Shown: positions 1 to 6,289 of the stretch, piece by piece | Position numbering within the stretch: position 1 is the stretch's first letter | Layout of the letters: every line of letters begins with the position of its first letter | NCBI GenBank assembly: GCA_965657495.1 | Contig: CBFHPD010000118.1 | Location: forward strand, 1 to 8,741 | Source: JALQTD01 sp965657495 | GTDB taxonomy: Bacteria > Bacteroidota > Bacteroidia > Flavobacteriales_D > Sanyastnellaceae | Length of the DNA: 8,741 nt | Reading direction: 5' to 3' | Translations under genes and position numbers: made by a program | The notes under the pieces: generated by a model | Told to the model about the DNA's origin: nothing | Database searches by the model: none | Seen by the model: the letters and a program-made list of their open reading frames with translations, nothing else

Positions 1-1
1 C

Positions 2-1006
2 GGGCAGGTCGGTTGGCAGGTCGAAGCCCTGTCACTGCAGGCCACCGGCTGGGAGTTCCTCGTGCCCGATCACCAGCGGCTGCGGGTGAGCTCGTGGTGG
101 AGCGGTGCCCGTTGGTCTGTCCGGTTGGACGGTGTGGCAGCGGCCCAAAACGCGCACGAAGAACCGCTCTACAACGCGGAAGGCGCCGTCGTAGGCACCG
201 ATGTCCGCAGCACGGCCACCACCTGGCTCGTCCCCGGTGGCGTAGTTTCCTTCGCCCAACCGTTCCGCCTCGGCGCCGCTTCGCGGGGCCACTTCACCCT
301 TGCCGTTTCGACCCGTGCGCCGAGCAATTACGAATGGGGCGCCCACGGCATCCACCACGGCACGTTCCGCTTTGAGCAAGGCAACCCGGACCTGCGTTCG
401 GAACAGACGGCCGAGGGCCGCGCTCAACTCGAATGGCTGCCAATCGAATCGCCTTGGGAATTTCATCTTCAAGGATTTATGGCGATTCACCGGAACTTCA
501 TTCACTTGACGCCGACGGCGGCATTTGCCGCCATTGCGCACGCCGGGCAGGTCTACGGGTTCCGGGCGGCGCATGCCTTCCGAAGCGGGGCGGAGGCCAC
601 CGTGTTGCGGCGGGAGGAGCGGGGCACGTGGACACTCGATGCCTCCGTGCTGGGCCAGTGGGAGCTCGCAACGGGGCTCGGCTTGCCGTTCACCACCCCG
701 GCTCAGACAAGGATCGGGTGGGAGGGCGGTCCCGCGGGCGGCCCGTGGTCGGTTTCGGCCGGCGTCAAGGGCATTGCTCCGGCCCGTTTGGTGGCCCGCA
801 ACGAAGAGGAGACGCCGGGCGCGGTGCTGCTCGATGCGGGGGCGAAGTGGGAGCGGGGACGCGCGATTTGGTCCGTTCAAGGACACAACTTACTCAACGC
901 CGCGTGGCTTGATCACAGCAGCAACTACCGCGCGCTCGGCATGGCCGCGCAAGGCCGCTGGATCGCCTTCTCCTTGCGGCTCAAAATCGAACATCAATCA
1001 CCATAA
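2..1006 (+). CDS. TonB-dependent outer-membrane receptor, C-terminal part (5' end outside window)
   Basis: The reading frame is open from the left edge, so only the last 334 residues are visible; the signal peptide, plug domain and first half of the barrel lie outside. The part seen consists of alternating amphipathic stretches typical of an outer-membrane beta-barrel. Visible residues 105-134 carry a pattern I associate with TonB-dependent receptors of Bacteroidota: RAPSNYEWGAHGIHHGT followed by FEQGNPDLRSE. The C-terminus has the usual last-strand signature, HNLLNAAWLDH followed by GRWIAFSLRLKI. Such receptors import large or scarce solutes (metal chelates, haem, vitamins, oligosaccharides) across the outer membrane using TonB/ExbBD energy. 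Substrate specificity cannot be assigned from this part. The DUF4625 lipoprotein starts 5 bases after the stop codon, which suggests co-transcription and a shared substrate. An internal GTG at 62 is not the start, because the frame continues upstream. Confidence 0.85.
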   Translation, partial: GQVGWQVEALSLQATGWEFLVPDHQRLRVSSWWSGARWSVRLDGVAAAQNAHEEPLYNAEGAVVGTDVRSTATTWLVPGGVVSFAQPFRLGAASRGHFTLAVSTRAPSNYEWGAHGIHHGTFRFEQGNPDLRSEQTAEGRAQLEWLPIESPWEFHLQGFMAIHRNFIHLTPTAAFAAIAHAGQVYGFRAAHAFRSGAEATVLRREERGTWTLDASVLGQWELATGLGLPFTTPAQTRIGWEGGPAGGPWSVSAGVKGIAPARLVARNEEETPGAVLLDAGAKWERGRAIWSVQGHNLLNAAWLDHSSNYRALGMAAQGRWIAFSLRLKIEHQSP

Positions 1007-1011
1007 TTTTC

Positions 1012-1800
1012 ATGAAGAATCAACAACTTTTCGCTGCTTTCGCAGCAGCAACATTGGCCGTTTCGTGCGGCAAAACAGACGAGCAAGTTCCCACCGTGTG
1101 CACCGAATACCCCGGGCCATATAGTGTGCTCAACGCTGAAATCGATGCAGATGCAGGAACGACCATTCTGCTGACTGATCGCTTTTGTGACGACGAGGGC
1201 TTGAGCCAAGTGCGTTGGGAGGTGCACAATGCGTCCGGCCACGCACATGAAGAGGAAGGGACAGACGAACACGAAGGCCTCGTGTTGCACAGTGGCACCG
1301 AGTGGGAGGCCTTGCAGCTCACGGACTTGGAAGGTGTTTCGGCGGATGCCGAATGGTCTGTGGAGATTCCGTTGACAGCCCGAGGCATTTGGCACGTGCA
1401 AGTCTCCCTGGTCGATGCGGCTGGGAATGCTGCATCGGATCGGATCACCGAGTTGCACATCGCCAACACACACATCCCGGAATTTCACTTGGAAAGCGCA
1501 GGCGGCACAGCGCCGAGCACGTGGGAAGAGGAACCGGTCTGGGCAGCTGGGAGCGACGTGGAATTGGCTGGTTACGTGATCGACAGCGATGGGGTAGCTG
1601 AAGCCTCCATTTCGCTGGTGGATGAAGCGGCTGATGGGGTGGCTTGGTCGGCAGACCTGGAGGTGATGGGGGCAGATTCGGCCAGCTTCGAAGTGACGAT
1701 TCCCATGCCGATGGAAGCAGGGGAGTGGACGGTCGTCCTTGAGGCTACGGATGGAACGGGCGTAGCGATGGAGACGGAGTTCCACGTCGAGGTGGAGTGA
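1012..1800 (+). CDS. DUF4625 domain lipoprotein with a second Ig-like repeat
   Basis: A 262-residue protein with a lipoprotein-type signal: Lys2, a hydrophobic stretch 6-17 and LAVSC with Cys19 as the probable lipidation site. Residues about 45-152 fit the DUF4625 pattern: LTDRFCDDEGLSQVRWEVHN, then a His/Glu-rich insertion (His72, 77, 79, 87, 93), then a strand pair ending in GIWHVQVSLVDAAGN. Residues about 155-262 look like a diverged copy: GYVIDSDGVAEASISLVD, then EVTIPMPMEAGEWTVVLEATDGTG. The protein is very acidic. The function of DUF4625 is unknown; its place 5 bases after a TonB-dependent receptor gene suggests a surface or periplasmic partner of that receptor. The histidine cluster could bind a divalent metal, which is inference only. 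The ATG at 1012 is chosen because it gives a complete signal peptide directly after the receptor stop codon. Confidence 0.8.
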   Translation: MKNQQLFAAFAAATLAVSCGKTDEQVPTVCTEYPGPYSVLNAEIDADAGTTILLTDRFCDDEGLSQVRWEVHNASGHAHEEEGTDEHEGLVLHSGTEWEALQLTDLEGVSADAEWSVEIPLTARGIWHVQVSLVDAAGNAASDRITELHIANTHIPEFHLESAGGTAPSTWEEEPVWAAGSDVELAGYVIDSDGVAEASISLVDEAADGVAWSADLEVMGADSASFEVTIPMPMEAGEWTVVLEATDGTGVAMETEFHVEVE

Positions 1801-1836
1801 TTTGAACCACGGGTAAGGGCAGCGGGTTTTCATTCC

Positions 1837-2199
1837 ATGGTACTTACTATTTTGGGATGGGCCGCTGCCCTGCTGTGGTGGCCGCTGGCCGAGCCGTTTA
1901 CGAGCAACTTGTACATCCCCCAAGGACAGGTTTTTTTGCTGGGCGAGGAGCACGAGGGAGCGGGGTATGCGGTGAGCATTGACAACGTAGGGCGGTGGCC
2001 TGTTTTGGCCCAAATCTCAGATCGGTCCACCCAAGCGGTCCTGACCACCGCGCGCCTCGAACGCCGTGATCACCTCGATTTGCAGATCCCCGCCGATGCA
2101 GTGGTCAGCCTGGAAAACCTGGGACGCCGGCGCGCCCACCTCACCGTCGTCCTCCAAGACGGCTTCGTCGAAGGCATGCGCTATGTCGAAGGCAAGTGA
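1837..2199 (+). CDS. Small protein of unknown function with hydrophobic N-terminus
   Basis: A 120-residue protein I do not recognise. Residues 1-18 (MVLTILGWAAALLWWPLA) are strongly hydrophobic and would act as an export signal or membrane anchor, but there is no Lys or Arg before the hydrophobic core, which is unusual for a signal peptide. No other start is available: the frame upstream contains no ATG, GTG or TTG codon back to the TGA of the preceding gene at 1798-1800. The rest alternates short hydrophobic strands and charged turns, which suggests a small beta-rich periplasmic domain. It lies 36 bases after the DUF4625 gene and its end overlaps the start of the DUF2805 gene by 17 bases, so it probably belongs to the same operon. 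Codon choice is like its neighbours, which supports a real gene. Function is not inferred. Confidence 0.6.
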   Translation: MVLTILGWAAALLWWPLAEPFTSNLYIPQGQVFLLGEEHEGAGYAVSIDNVGRWPVLAQISDRSTQAVLTTARLERRDHLDLQIPADAVVSLENLGRRRAHLTVVLQDGFVEGMRYVEGK

Positions 2200-2452
2200 C
2201 CGCGGCTTGACCCCGGAACAAATCGACCGGATCATCGAAATGGCGTGGGAAGACCGCACGCCGTTTGAAGCCATTGCGCACCAATTTGGCATCGGGGAGC
2301 CCGAGGTCCGGGCCTTGATGCGCCGGGAGATGAAGCCCTCCTCCTTCCGGATGTGGCGGAAGCGGGTACACGGGCGCACCACCAAGCACCGCGAGCGCAC
2401 GCCCGACGAGGTCCGCCGTTTCCGCAGCCCCAATCAGCGGGCGAACCGGTGA
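2183..2452 (+). CDS. TIGR03643 / DUF2805 family protein
   Basis: An 89-residue protein matching the TIGR03643 (DUF2805) family as I know it. The signature is nearly intact: IIEMAWEDRTPFEAI (residues 17-31), FGIGEPEVRALMRREMKPSSF (35-55) and MWRKRVHGRTTKH (57-69), ending in a basic tail. The usual family length is about 80-90 residues. The first part (about 10-46) looks like a helix-turn-helix, and the protein is rich in Arg and Lys, so nucleic-acid binding is plausible; no function is established to my knowledge. The frame is open further upstream to 2066, but that stretch is the out-of-frame shadow of the preceding gene and gives a non-family N-terminus. ATG 2183 puts the conserved region at the expected distance from the start. 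It overlaps the upstream gene by 17 bases, suggesting translational coupling rather than a functional link with the receptor. Confidence 0.85.
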   Translation: MSKASDRGLTPEQIDRIIEMAWEDRTPFEAIAHQFGIGEPEVRALMRREMKPSSFRMWRKRVHGRTTKHRERTPDEVRRFRSPNQRANR

Positions 2453-2513
2453 AATGCCGGCGGGGGTGACTTGGGTCGTGTGCAAAGCGGCCTGAGGCGA
2501 GTTCATTTGCACC

Positions 2514-3065
2514 ATGTTCCGCCTTGCCCTCGTCCTTTTCACACTTACCGGCCTCACAGCGCCGCTGCTCGCCCAACATGAAACCGTGGCAGATCATGCC
2601 CCAGCGGGGGTACACCCCCCCGTTTTCCACGTCGATGAAGTGGGCGTGGGGGTGGCTCCGGTGTTTGAAGTGGAAGGAGCGGAGGCCGCGGGGACGGCGT
2701 TGCATGCCCACTACATGCACCATTTGGGAAACAGCGCTTGGGGGGTGGGCGCGGATTACGAGCACGTTTTTTCGCTGCACGAGCAATCTGCCGTCATGGC
2801 GCTGCTGCAGTGGTCTCCGCATCCGTACACCCATTTTGTGATGGGGAGTGGGATGTTCCATGAGGTGGCCGGTCCGTGGGATCCTGCGGTGCATTTGGAG
2901 GCGTTTCAGGATTTTCACTGGCACGGCATGGCCATCGGGCCGTTTGTGGAGTATGCCATCGAACCGGGGCAGCGCCAAATGGAAATGGGCGTGCACCTCG
3001 GCGTCCCTGTGGGCCACAAAGAAGTGGAGCCGCACCACCACGTGCGGCGACAAGGCCACGATTGA
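2514..3065 (+). CDS. Histidine-rich secreted or small outer-membrane barrel-like protein
   Basis: A 183-residue protein with a clear signal peptide (residues 1-20, cleavage probably at LLA|Q). I count 22 histidines in 183 residues, spread over the whole mature chain and including ALHAHYMHHL, HWHG and a C-terminal HHH near 172-174. The mature chain alternates short strands with turns (for example GVGADYEHVFSL, AVMALLQWSPHPYTHFVMGSG, GMAIGPFVEYAIEP, QMEMGVHLGVPVGHK), like the small all-beta outer-membrane proteins of Bacteroidota. I do not recognise a named family. The histidine content suggests binding of zinc, copper, nickel or haem, but that is inference. It starts 61 bases after the DUF2805 gene, and the cupin follows 18 bases after its stop. 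ATG 2514 is chosen because it directly precedes the signal peptide. A cytoplasmic protein is unlikely given the leader. Confidence 0.7.
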   Translation: MFRLALVLFTLTGLTAPLLAQHETVADHAPAGVHPPVFHVDEVGVGVAPVFEVEGAEAAGTALHAHYMHHLGNSAWGVGADYEHVFSLHEQSAVMALLQWSPHPYTHFVMGSGMFHEVAGPWDPAVHLEAFQDFHWHGMAIGPFVEYAIEPGQRQMEMGVHLGVPVGHKEVEPHHHVRRQGHD

Positions 3066-3083
3066 TTGCCTTAACTTGGCCGC

Positions 3084-3368
3084 ATGCAGCATCGGCGAGC
3101 GACATCATTTGGGTGGTTGGAAGTTTGGGCGGAGCAGGGGGGCGAACCCGTGGTGGAGCGCCTGCATTTTGATCGGAATGGCCGGGCGCACGCCCACGAC
3201 CGCTGGGAACACGTGCGGGTGTTGGCGGGGGAAGGGCTGATCATCTATGGGAACGCGCGCATCGCCGTGTCGGCAGGGGATGCCGTCAGCATTCCGCCGG
3301 GAGCGGACCATTGGATGGAGACGGCGTCGGAACTGGATTTGGTCTTGATGTACGGCCTGCCCAGCTGA
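3084..3368 (+). CDS. Single-domain cupin protein
   Basis: A 94-residue cupin. Both conserved cupin motifs are visible. Motif 1 is HAHDRWE, with His36, His38 and Glu42 as expected metal ligands, followed by a VLAGEG turn. Motif 2 is GDAVSIPPGADHW, with Gly65, Pro71, Gly73 and His76 as the last ligand. The four-ligand set is complete, so the protein probably binds a divalent metal in a small beta-barrel. Such short cupins include sugar-isomerase-like, dioxygenase-like and purely binding proteins; the sequence does not distinguish these. There is no signal peptide, so it is cytoplasmic. It starts 18 bases after the histidine-rich gene and is the last gene of the plus-strand block. Its TGA stop is one base from the stop codon of the converging minus-strand gene. 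Confidence 0.88.
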   Translation: MQHRRATSFGWLEVWAEQGGEPVVERLHFDRNGRAHAHDRWEHVRVLAGEGLIIYGNARIAVSAGDAVSIPPGADHWMETASELDLVLMYGLPS

Positions 3369-3372
3369 ATCA
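3366..3372. other. Convergent stop codons separated by one base
   Basis: The plus-strand cupin ends with TGA at 3366-3368 and the minus-strand adhesin ends with TGA read from 3372 to 3370, leaving only base 3369 between them. The seven bases TGAATCA therefore carry both stops. There is no room for an intergenic terminator, so each transcript must end inside the coding region of the opposite gene or be stopped by another means. Confidence 0.95.
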
Positions 3373-6249
3373 ACGGGCAAGCCAAATCGTCCCCTCGTAC
3401 ATCCGCGGGTACCGCAGCTGATCCGTCAGCCGCACCCGCCACAGGTACAAGCCGTCCGGCACGAAATGCGCGCCGCCTTTTGCGTTGCCGAGCCAGCCCT
3501 CTTCGGGGTCATCGCTCCACCAAATGCGCTCTCCCCACCGGTTGTAGACCTCGATGGAATAAGATTCGACCCCGGTGACTTCCGGCTGCCACACTTCGTT
3601 GAGCCCGTTGTCGTCGGGCGTGAAGGCGTTGGGCGCGAAGAAGATGGTGCCGTTCACAGCGACTTCCCCCGTCGCGGTGGCGGTGCAGCCTAAGGGGCTG
3701 ACCACGGTTTGGACCACGTCAAAGGTCCCACCCTCGAAAAAGGTGTACGTGCCGTTCGACGCATTCAAGCTGCCCCCATCGGACATCCAATACGACACGC
3801 TGCTTGCCGCATCGGCGTAGGACGTCAGCGTCACAGTTCCCGCCAACACGTCCACCACCTGCGGTGTGAGGTCAAACCCGGCCAACGGGTCAGGGTGCAC
3901 CGTCACCGCGTCCTCCAAGGTGAACGTGACCACCGCGGGACACGCTCCCAACGTGCTAGCACTGACTTGCACATCGTACGTGCCGGGGAGGTCGTAAACG
4001 TGGACGGGCGCATCGGCGAGCGATTGTTGGCCATCCCCAAATTGCCACAGCAAATCCACGGGCTCAGGCGCTTGGGCCGTCGGCTGCACGATGAGCGGGG
4101 CGCAGCCGCTTGCCGGCAGTCCGCTCACCGGAAAGGGCGCGAGGTCCGGCGTGAGCTCCAAAAACACGGAGTCGTTCGCGGTGCTGCTGCAGCCCAATTC
4201 GGTCAACGTCAGCTCGGCGGTTTGCCAACCCGGCGCATTGAACACCAACCCGCTCACCCCGGCGCCATCGGCATCCGGGGCTCCCGCGAACGACCAAGCA
4301 TACGCGGCGTCACCGTACACGGCACCGCTCCCGATGAAGTCCACGGCATGGCCGTCGTAGCACGTGCTGTCCTGCGTCTCAATCGCCGGCTCGGGCACGT
4401 GGATGTCCAGCGTGAACTGCGCCGAATTGAGGAGGCAGGCGAGGCCGGTGAAGGTCACCTCAAGCGCGTACACGCCTTCGTCATCGAGGGTGGCGTCGGA
4501 GATGGTGGCCACGGGGTCGGCGGTGGCGTACCCCCCGGGCCCCGTCCAGCTGTAATTCGCCAACTCCACCGCCAGCGGGTTGTCCGCAAAGGCAGGCACA
4601 GAAAGGGACACGTCATCCCCCAGGCAGGCCGTCCCCAACGGCTCCACTTCGACCGGAGGGCAGCTCCCTGTGGCCACATCCAGCTGGGTGACCTGCTCCA
4701 CGGGGCAGCCGTTGGCATCGACTTGCGCGCTCAGGCCGTCGTTGGTTTGGCTGTTGCCGGAAATGGCCCCGTCGCCGAAAATGTGCGCCACGCCGCTCAA
4801 GGTGCCGTCGCATTGCAGGATGAGGCAGTCGTCCGTCAGCTGCACATGAAAGCGGAAGGCCACACTGTCCGCGCCGGTGGGGTCATTCGCCAAATCCCCG
4901 CCCGCCACCGCTCCAGCGCCCGTCCCCACCCGCACCCGCACCGCCTGCGCCACCGGGTCGAACTCCCCCCGATCATCCCCGGGTCCGTCCGTCAGCCCCC
5001 CCGCTCCGGGACCCGTCAGCATCTCAAGCGACCCCGGAACAAAGGACGTCCGGACGTCCAAGCTGTCTACGATGAAGGTCCCTGTCGCCATGTCACTGCC
5101 CAAATTCTTCCCCACCACCGTGTACGCCAACACATCGCCAGGCTCCGCTAAGCCGCCATTCAGGTCTTCGATGTACACCGTGGCTTTCAGGTCCGGTTCA
5201 TAGACATCGATGACGGACGTTACGGTTTGGACCATGACCGATTCCCCGCCGGTGGACATGCGGATGGTGGCATTGGTCGCTCCGTTGTCGAGGAATGCAA
5301 ACCCCGCATTGTCCGGGATGAAGATGCTCGCGTCGTGGCCCAAGGTGTTGTTTGCCGCCGGCACCCGCCACGGAGCGATCACGCCGCCGCGCGAGTGGGT
5401 GCTGTTGTAGGCGTTGTCGATGCTGTGGGTCGCGTCTTCGATGTACACAAAATTCCCAGCGCCGTTGAACGCCATTTGGTCCCCGGTCGAACCCCGATCC
5501 CCGTCGTACGCCACCACGCCCAACTGGAAGTCCACAGGTCCCACGGGTGGCGTCACAAATCCGCTGATGGGCACATCCACCACCGAATTGTCGTTGAAGG
5601 AAATGAAGGCGAGCCCGTCGAACACCGTCAAATTCCGCATCGGTTCCAGGGCGTCCTCGTAGACCACGACGAGCGTCCACCCGCACCAGTTCGAGTTGTC
5701 CTCCTCTCCGACCACATTCGCCACGGTGATGCGGGATTGCACGGGTTGTGCGGCGAGCCAATCGGTGACGTCTTTGAAGCAGAAATAGGCGTCGAAGTAC
5801 CCGCCGTCGAAGTCCAGCAGTTCATCGGCTTCCAGCGCGGTGTATCCGCTGGCATCCGCTTGGATGCCAACTTCGTCCCGGGTGGCGTAGTACGGGGTGT
5901 TGGACTCCACCCGGCCCGCCCAATACAGTCCGGCCCAAGTGATTTCAGCACATGTGGCCAGATCCAAGCTGTCCGAGGAGGACGACCACGTGTCGGGGTC
6001 GCCGTCCACGTCGACGTAGACCATGTCGAACGCGTTGTTGTTTTCCTGTGTTGTGCCGGTGATGGGCGGGGAGGCTAGCGCCGCCGTGCAGGTGGCATTG
6101 CCCGAAGGGTCGCAAGAAAGGCTGTGGTTGGCCAGGAATTGGATGCCACCGCTTTGTTGGGTGCTAAACCGAACTTCAAAGTCGTCCTGCACTTGGCCCC
6201 AAGCAAGGGGGGCGCAAGCCAGCAATACAAGGAGGGCGAAGGGCCGCAT
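3370..6249 (-). CDS. T9SS type B sorted multidomain surface protein (CHU_C, DUF11, PKD)
   Basis: A complete 959-residue secreted protein. Residues 1-18 form a signal peptide (MRPFALLVLLACAPLAWG, cleavage AWG|Q). Residues about 100-348 are a large N-terminal domain seen in bacterial adhesin-like proteins: AGLYWAGR, FCFKDVTDWL, ITVANVVGEEDNSNWCGWTLV, VVYEDALEPMRNLTVFDGLAF and NAYNSTHSRGGV. About 350-515 is a DUF11-like domain (DLKATVYIEDLNGG, GDVLAYTVVGKNLGSDMATG, FVPGSLEML). About 530-615 is Ig-like (SWTGPGGY). About 618-785 holds PKD-type domains, with LLWQFGDG and HVYDLPGTYDVQV as the clear core; a weaker copy follows to 866. Residues 868-959 are CHU_C. It should pass Sec and then the type IX system and act at the cell surface, probably in adhesion. 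The start at 6249 is preferred over an upstream in-frame start at 6351, which lies within the upstream gene and would hide the signal peptide. The stretch before ATG is A-rich with no strong Shine-Dalgarno, as is usual in this phylum. Confidence 0.88.
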   Translation of the reverse strand: MRPFALLVLLACAPLAWGQVQDDFEVRFSTQQSGGIQFLANHSLSCDPSGNATCTAALASPPITGTTQENNNAFDMVYVDVDGDPDTWSSSSDSLDLATCAEITWAGLYWAGRVESNTPYYATRDEVGIQADASGYTALEADELLDFDGGYFDAYFCFKDVTDWLAAQPVQSRITVANVVGEEDNSNWCGWTLVVVYEDALEPMRNLTVFDGLAFISFNDNSVVDVPISGFVTPPVGPVDFQLGVVAYDGDRGSTGDQMAFNGAGNFVYIEDATHSIDNAYNSTHSRGGVIAPWRVPAANNTLGHDASIFIPDNAGFAFLDNGATNATIRMSTGGESVMVQTVTSVIDVYEPDLKATVYIEDLNGGLAEPGDVLAYTVVGKNLGSDMATGTFIVDSLDVRTSFVPGSLEMLTGPGAGGLTDGPGDDRGEFDPVAQAVRVRVGTGAGAVAGGDLANDPTGADSVAFRFHVQLTDDCLILQCDGTLSGVAHIFGDGAISGNSQTNDGLSAQVDANGCPVEQVTQLDVATGSCPPVEVEPLGTACLGDDVSLSVPAFADNPLAVELANYSWTGPGGYATADPVATISDATLDDEGVYALEVTFTGLACLLNSAQFTLDIHVPEPAIETQDSTCYDGHAVDFIGSGAVYGDAAYAWSFAGAPDADGAGVSGLVFNAPGWQTAELTLTELGCSSTANDSVFLELTPDLAPFPVSGLPASGCAPLIVQPTAQAPEPVDLLWQFGDGQQSLADAPVHVYDLPGTYDVQVSASTLGACPAVVTFTLEDAVTVHPDPLAGFDLTPQVVDVLAGTVTLTSYADAASSVSYWMSDGGSLNASNGTYTFFEGGTFDVVQTVVSPLGCTATATGEVAVNGTIFFAPNAFTPDDNGLNEVWQPEVTGVESYSIEVYNRWGERIWWSDDPEEGWLGNAKGGAHFVPDGLYLWRVRLTDQLRYPRMYEGTIWLAR
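3373..3648 (-). other. CHU_C / T9SS type B sorting domain of the 959-residue protein
   Basis: Residues 868-959 of the protein. The domain opens with IFFAPNAFTPDDNGLNEVW, continues with YSIEVYNRWGERIWW and ends with HFVPDGLYLWRVRLTD and YEGTIWLAR. These are the hallmark blocks of the gliding-motility-associated C-terminal domain, which directs cargo to the type IX translocon. The corresponding domain of the upstream gene lies at 6293-6568 and shares the same blocks with clear divergence. Confidence 0.93.
4705..5202 (-). other. DUF11-like repeat domain
   Basis: Residues about 350-515 of the 959-residue protein. It begins with EPDLKATVYIEDLNGGLAEP, then has GDVLAYTVVGKNLGSDMATG and FVPGSLEML, and later VRVGTGAGAVAGG and RFHVQLTDDC. 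This order matches DUF11-type repeats known from bacterial surface proteins. Such domains are structural spacers in stalks; nothing in it suggests enzyme activity. Confidence 0.7.
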
Positions 6250-6289
6250 GGTTTTTTGACGCCTTGAGGGGCGAAAGGTTGCGTGCCGG
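6250..6289 (-). other. 40-base gap between the two minus-strand surface-protein genes
   Basis: The gap runs from the stop codon of the upstream gene to the ATG at 6249. Read on the minus strand it ends in TCAAAAAACC directly before ATG, an A-rich leader of the kind used in Bacteroidota instead of a strong Shine-Dalgarno site. The shortness of the gap favours co-transcription of the two genes. A short weak stem (bases 6260-6263 with 6270-6273) lies in it but is not followed by a T-run in the direction of transcription, so it is not called a terminator. Confidence 0.5.

Noticed and set aside
994..2013. 339-residue open frame on the minus strand across the DUF4625 gene and the next gene
   Set aside because: It crosses two plus-strand genes, one with a lipoprotein signal and DUF4625 pattern, and its own translation shows no recognisable motif.
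2066..2182. Longer form of the DUF2805 protein starting at 2066
   Set aside because: The added residues are Ser/Pro/Ala-rich shadow of the upstream gene and do not belong to the family, whose members are about the length obtained from ATG 2183.
2502..2509. TTCATTTG as a possible Bacteroidota -7 promoter element (consensus TAnnTTTG) before the His-rich gene
   Set aside because: It lies only four bases before the start codon and has no TTG element at the usual -33 distance, so a promoter is not supported.
3709..5151. 480-residue open frame on the plus strand opposite the 959-residue adhesin gene
   Set aside because: Same reason: low-complexity Arg/His/Gly-rich translation with no domain, signal peptide or start context, fully explained by the coding frame on the minus strand.
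6260..6273. Short stem CGCC/GGCG between the two surface-protein genes as a terminator
   Set aside because: Only four or five pairs, and the T-run lies on the wrong side for the direction of transcription.
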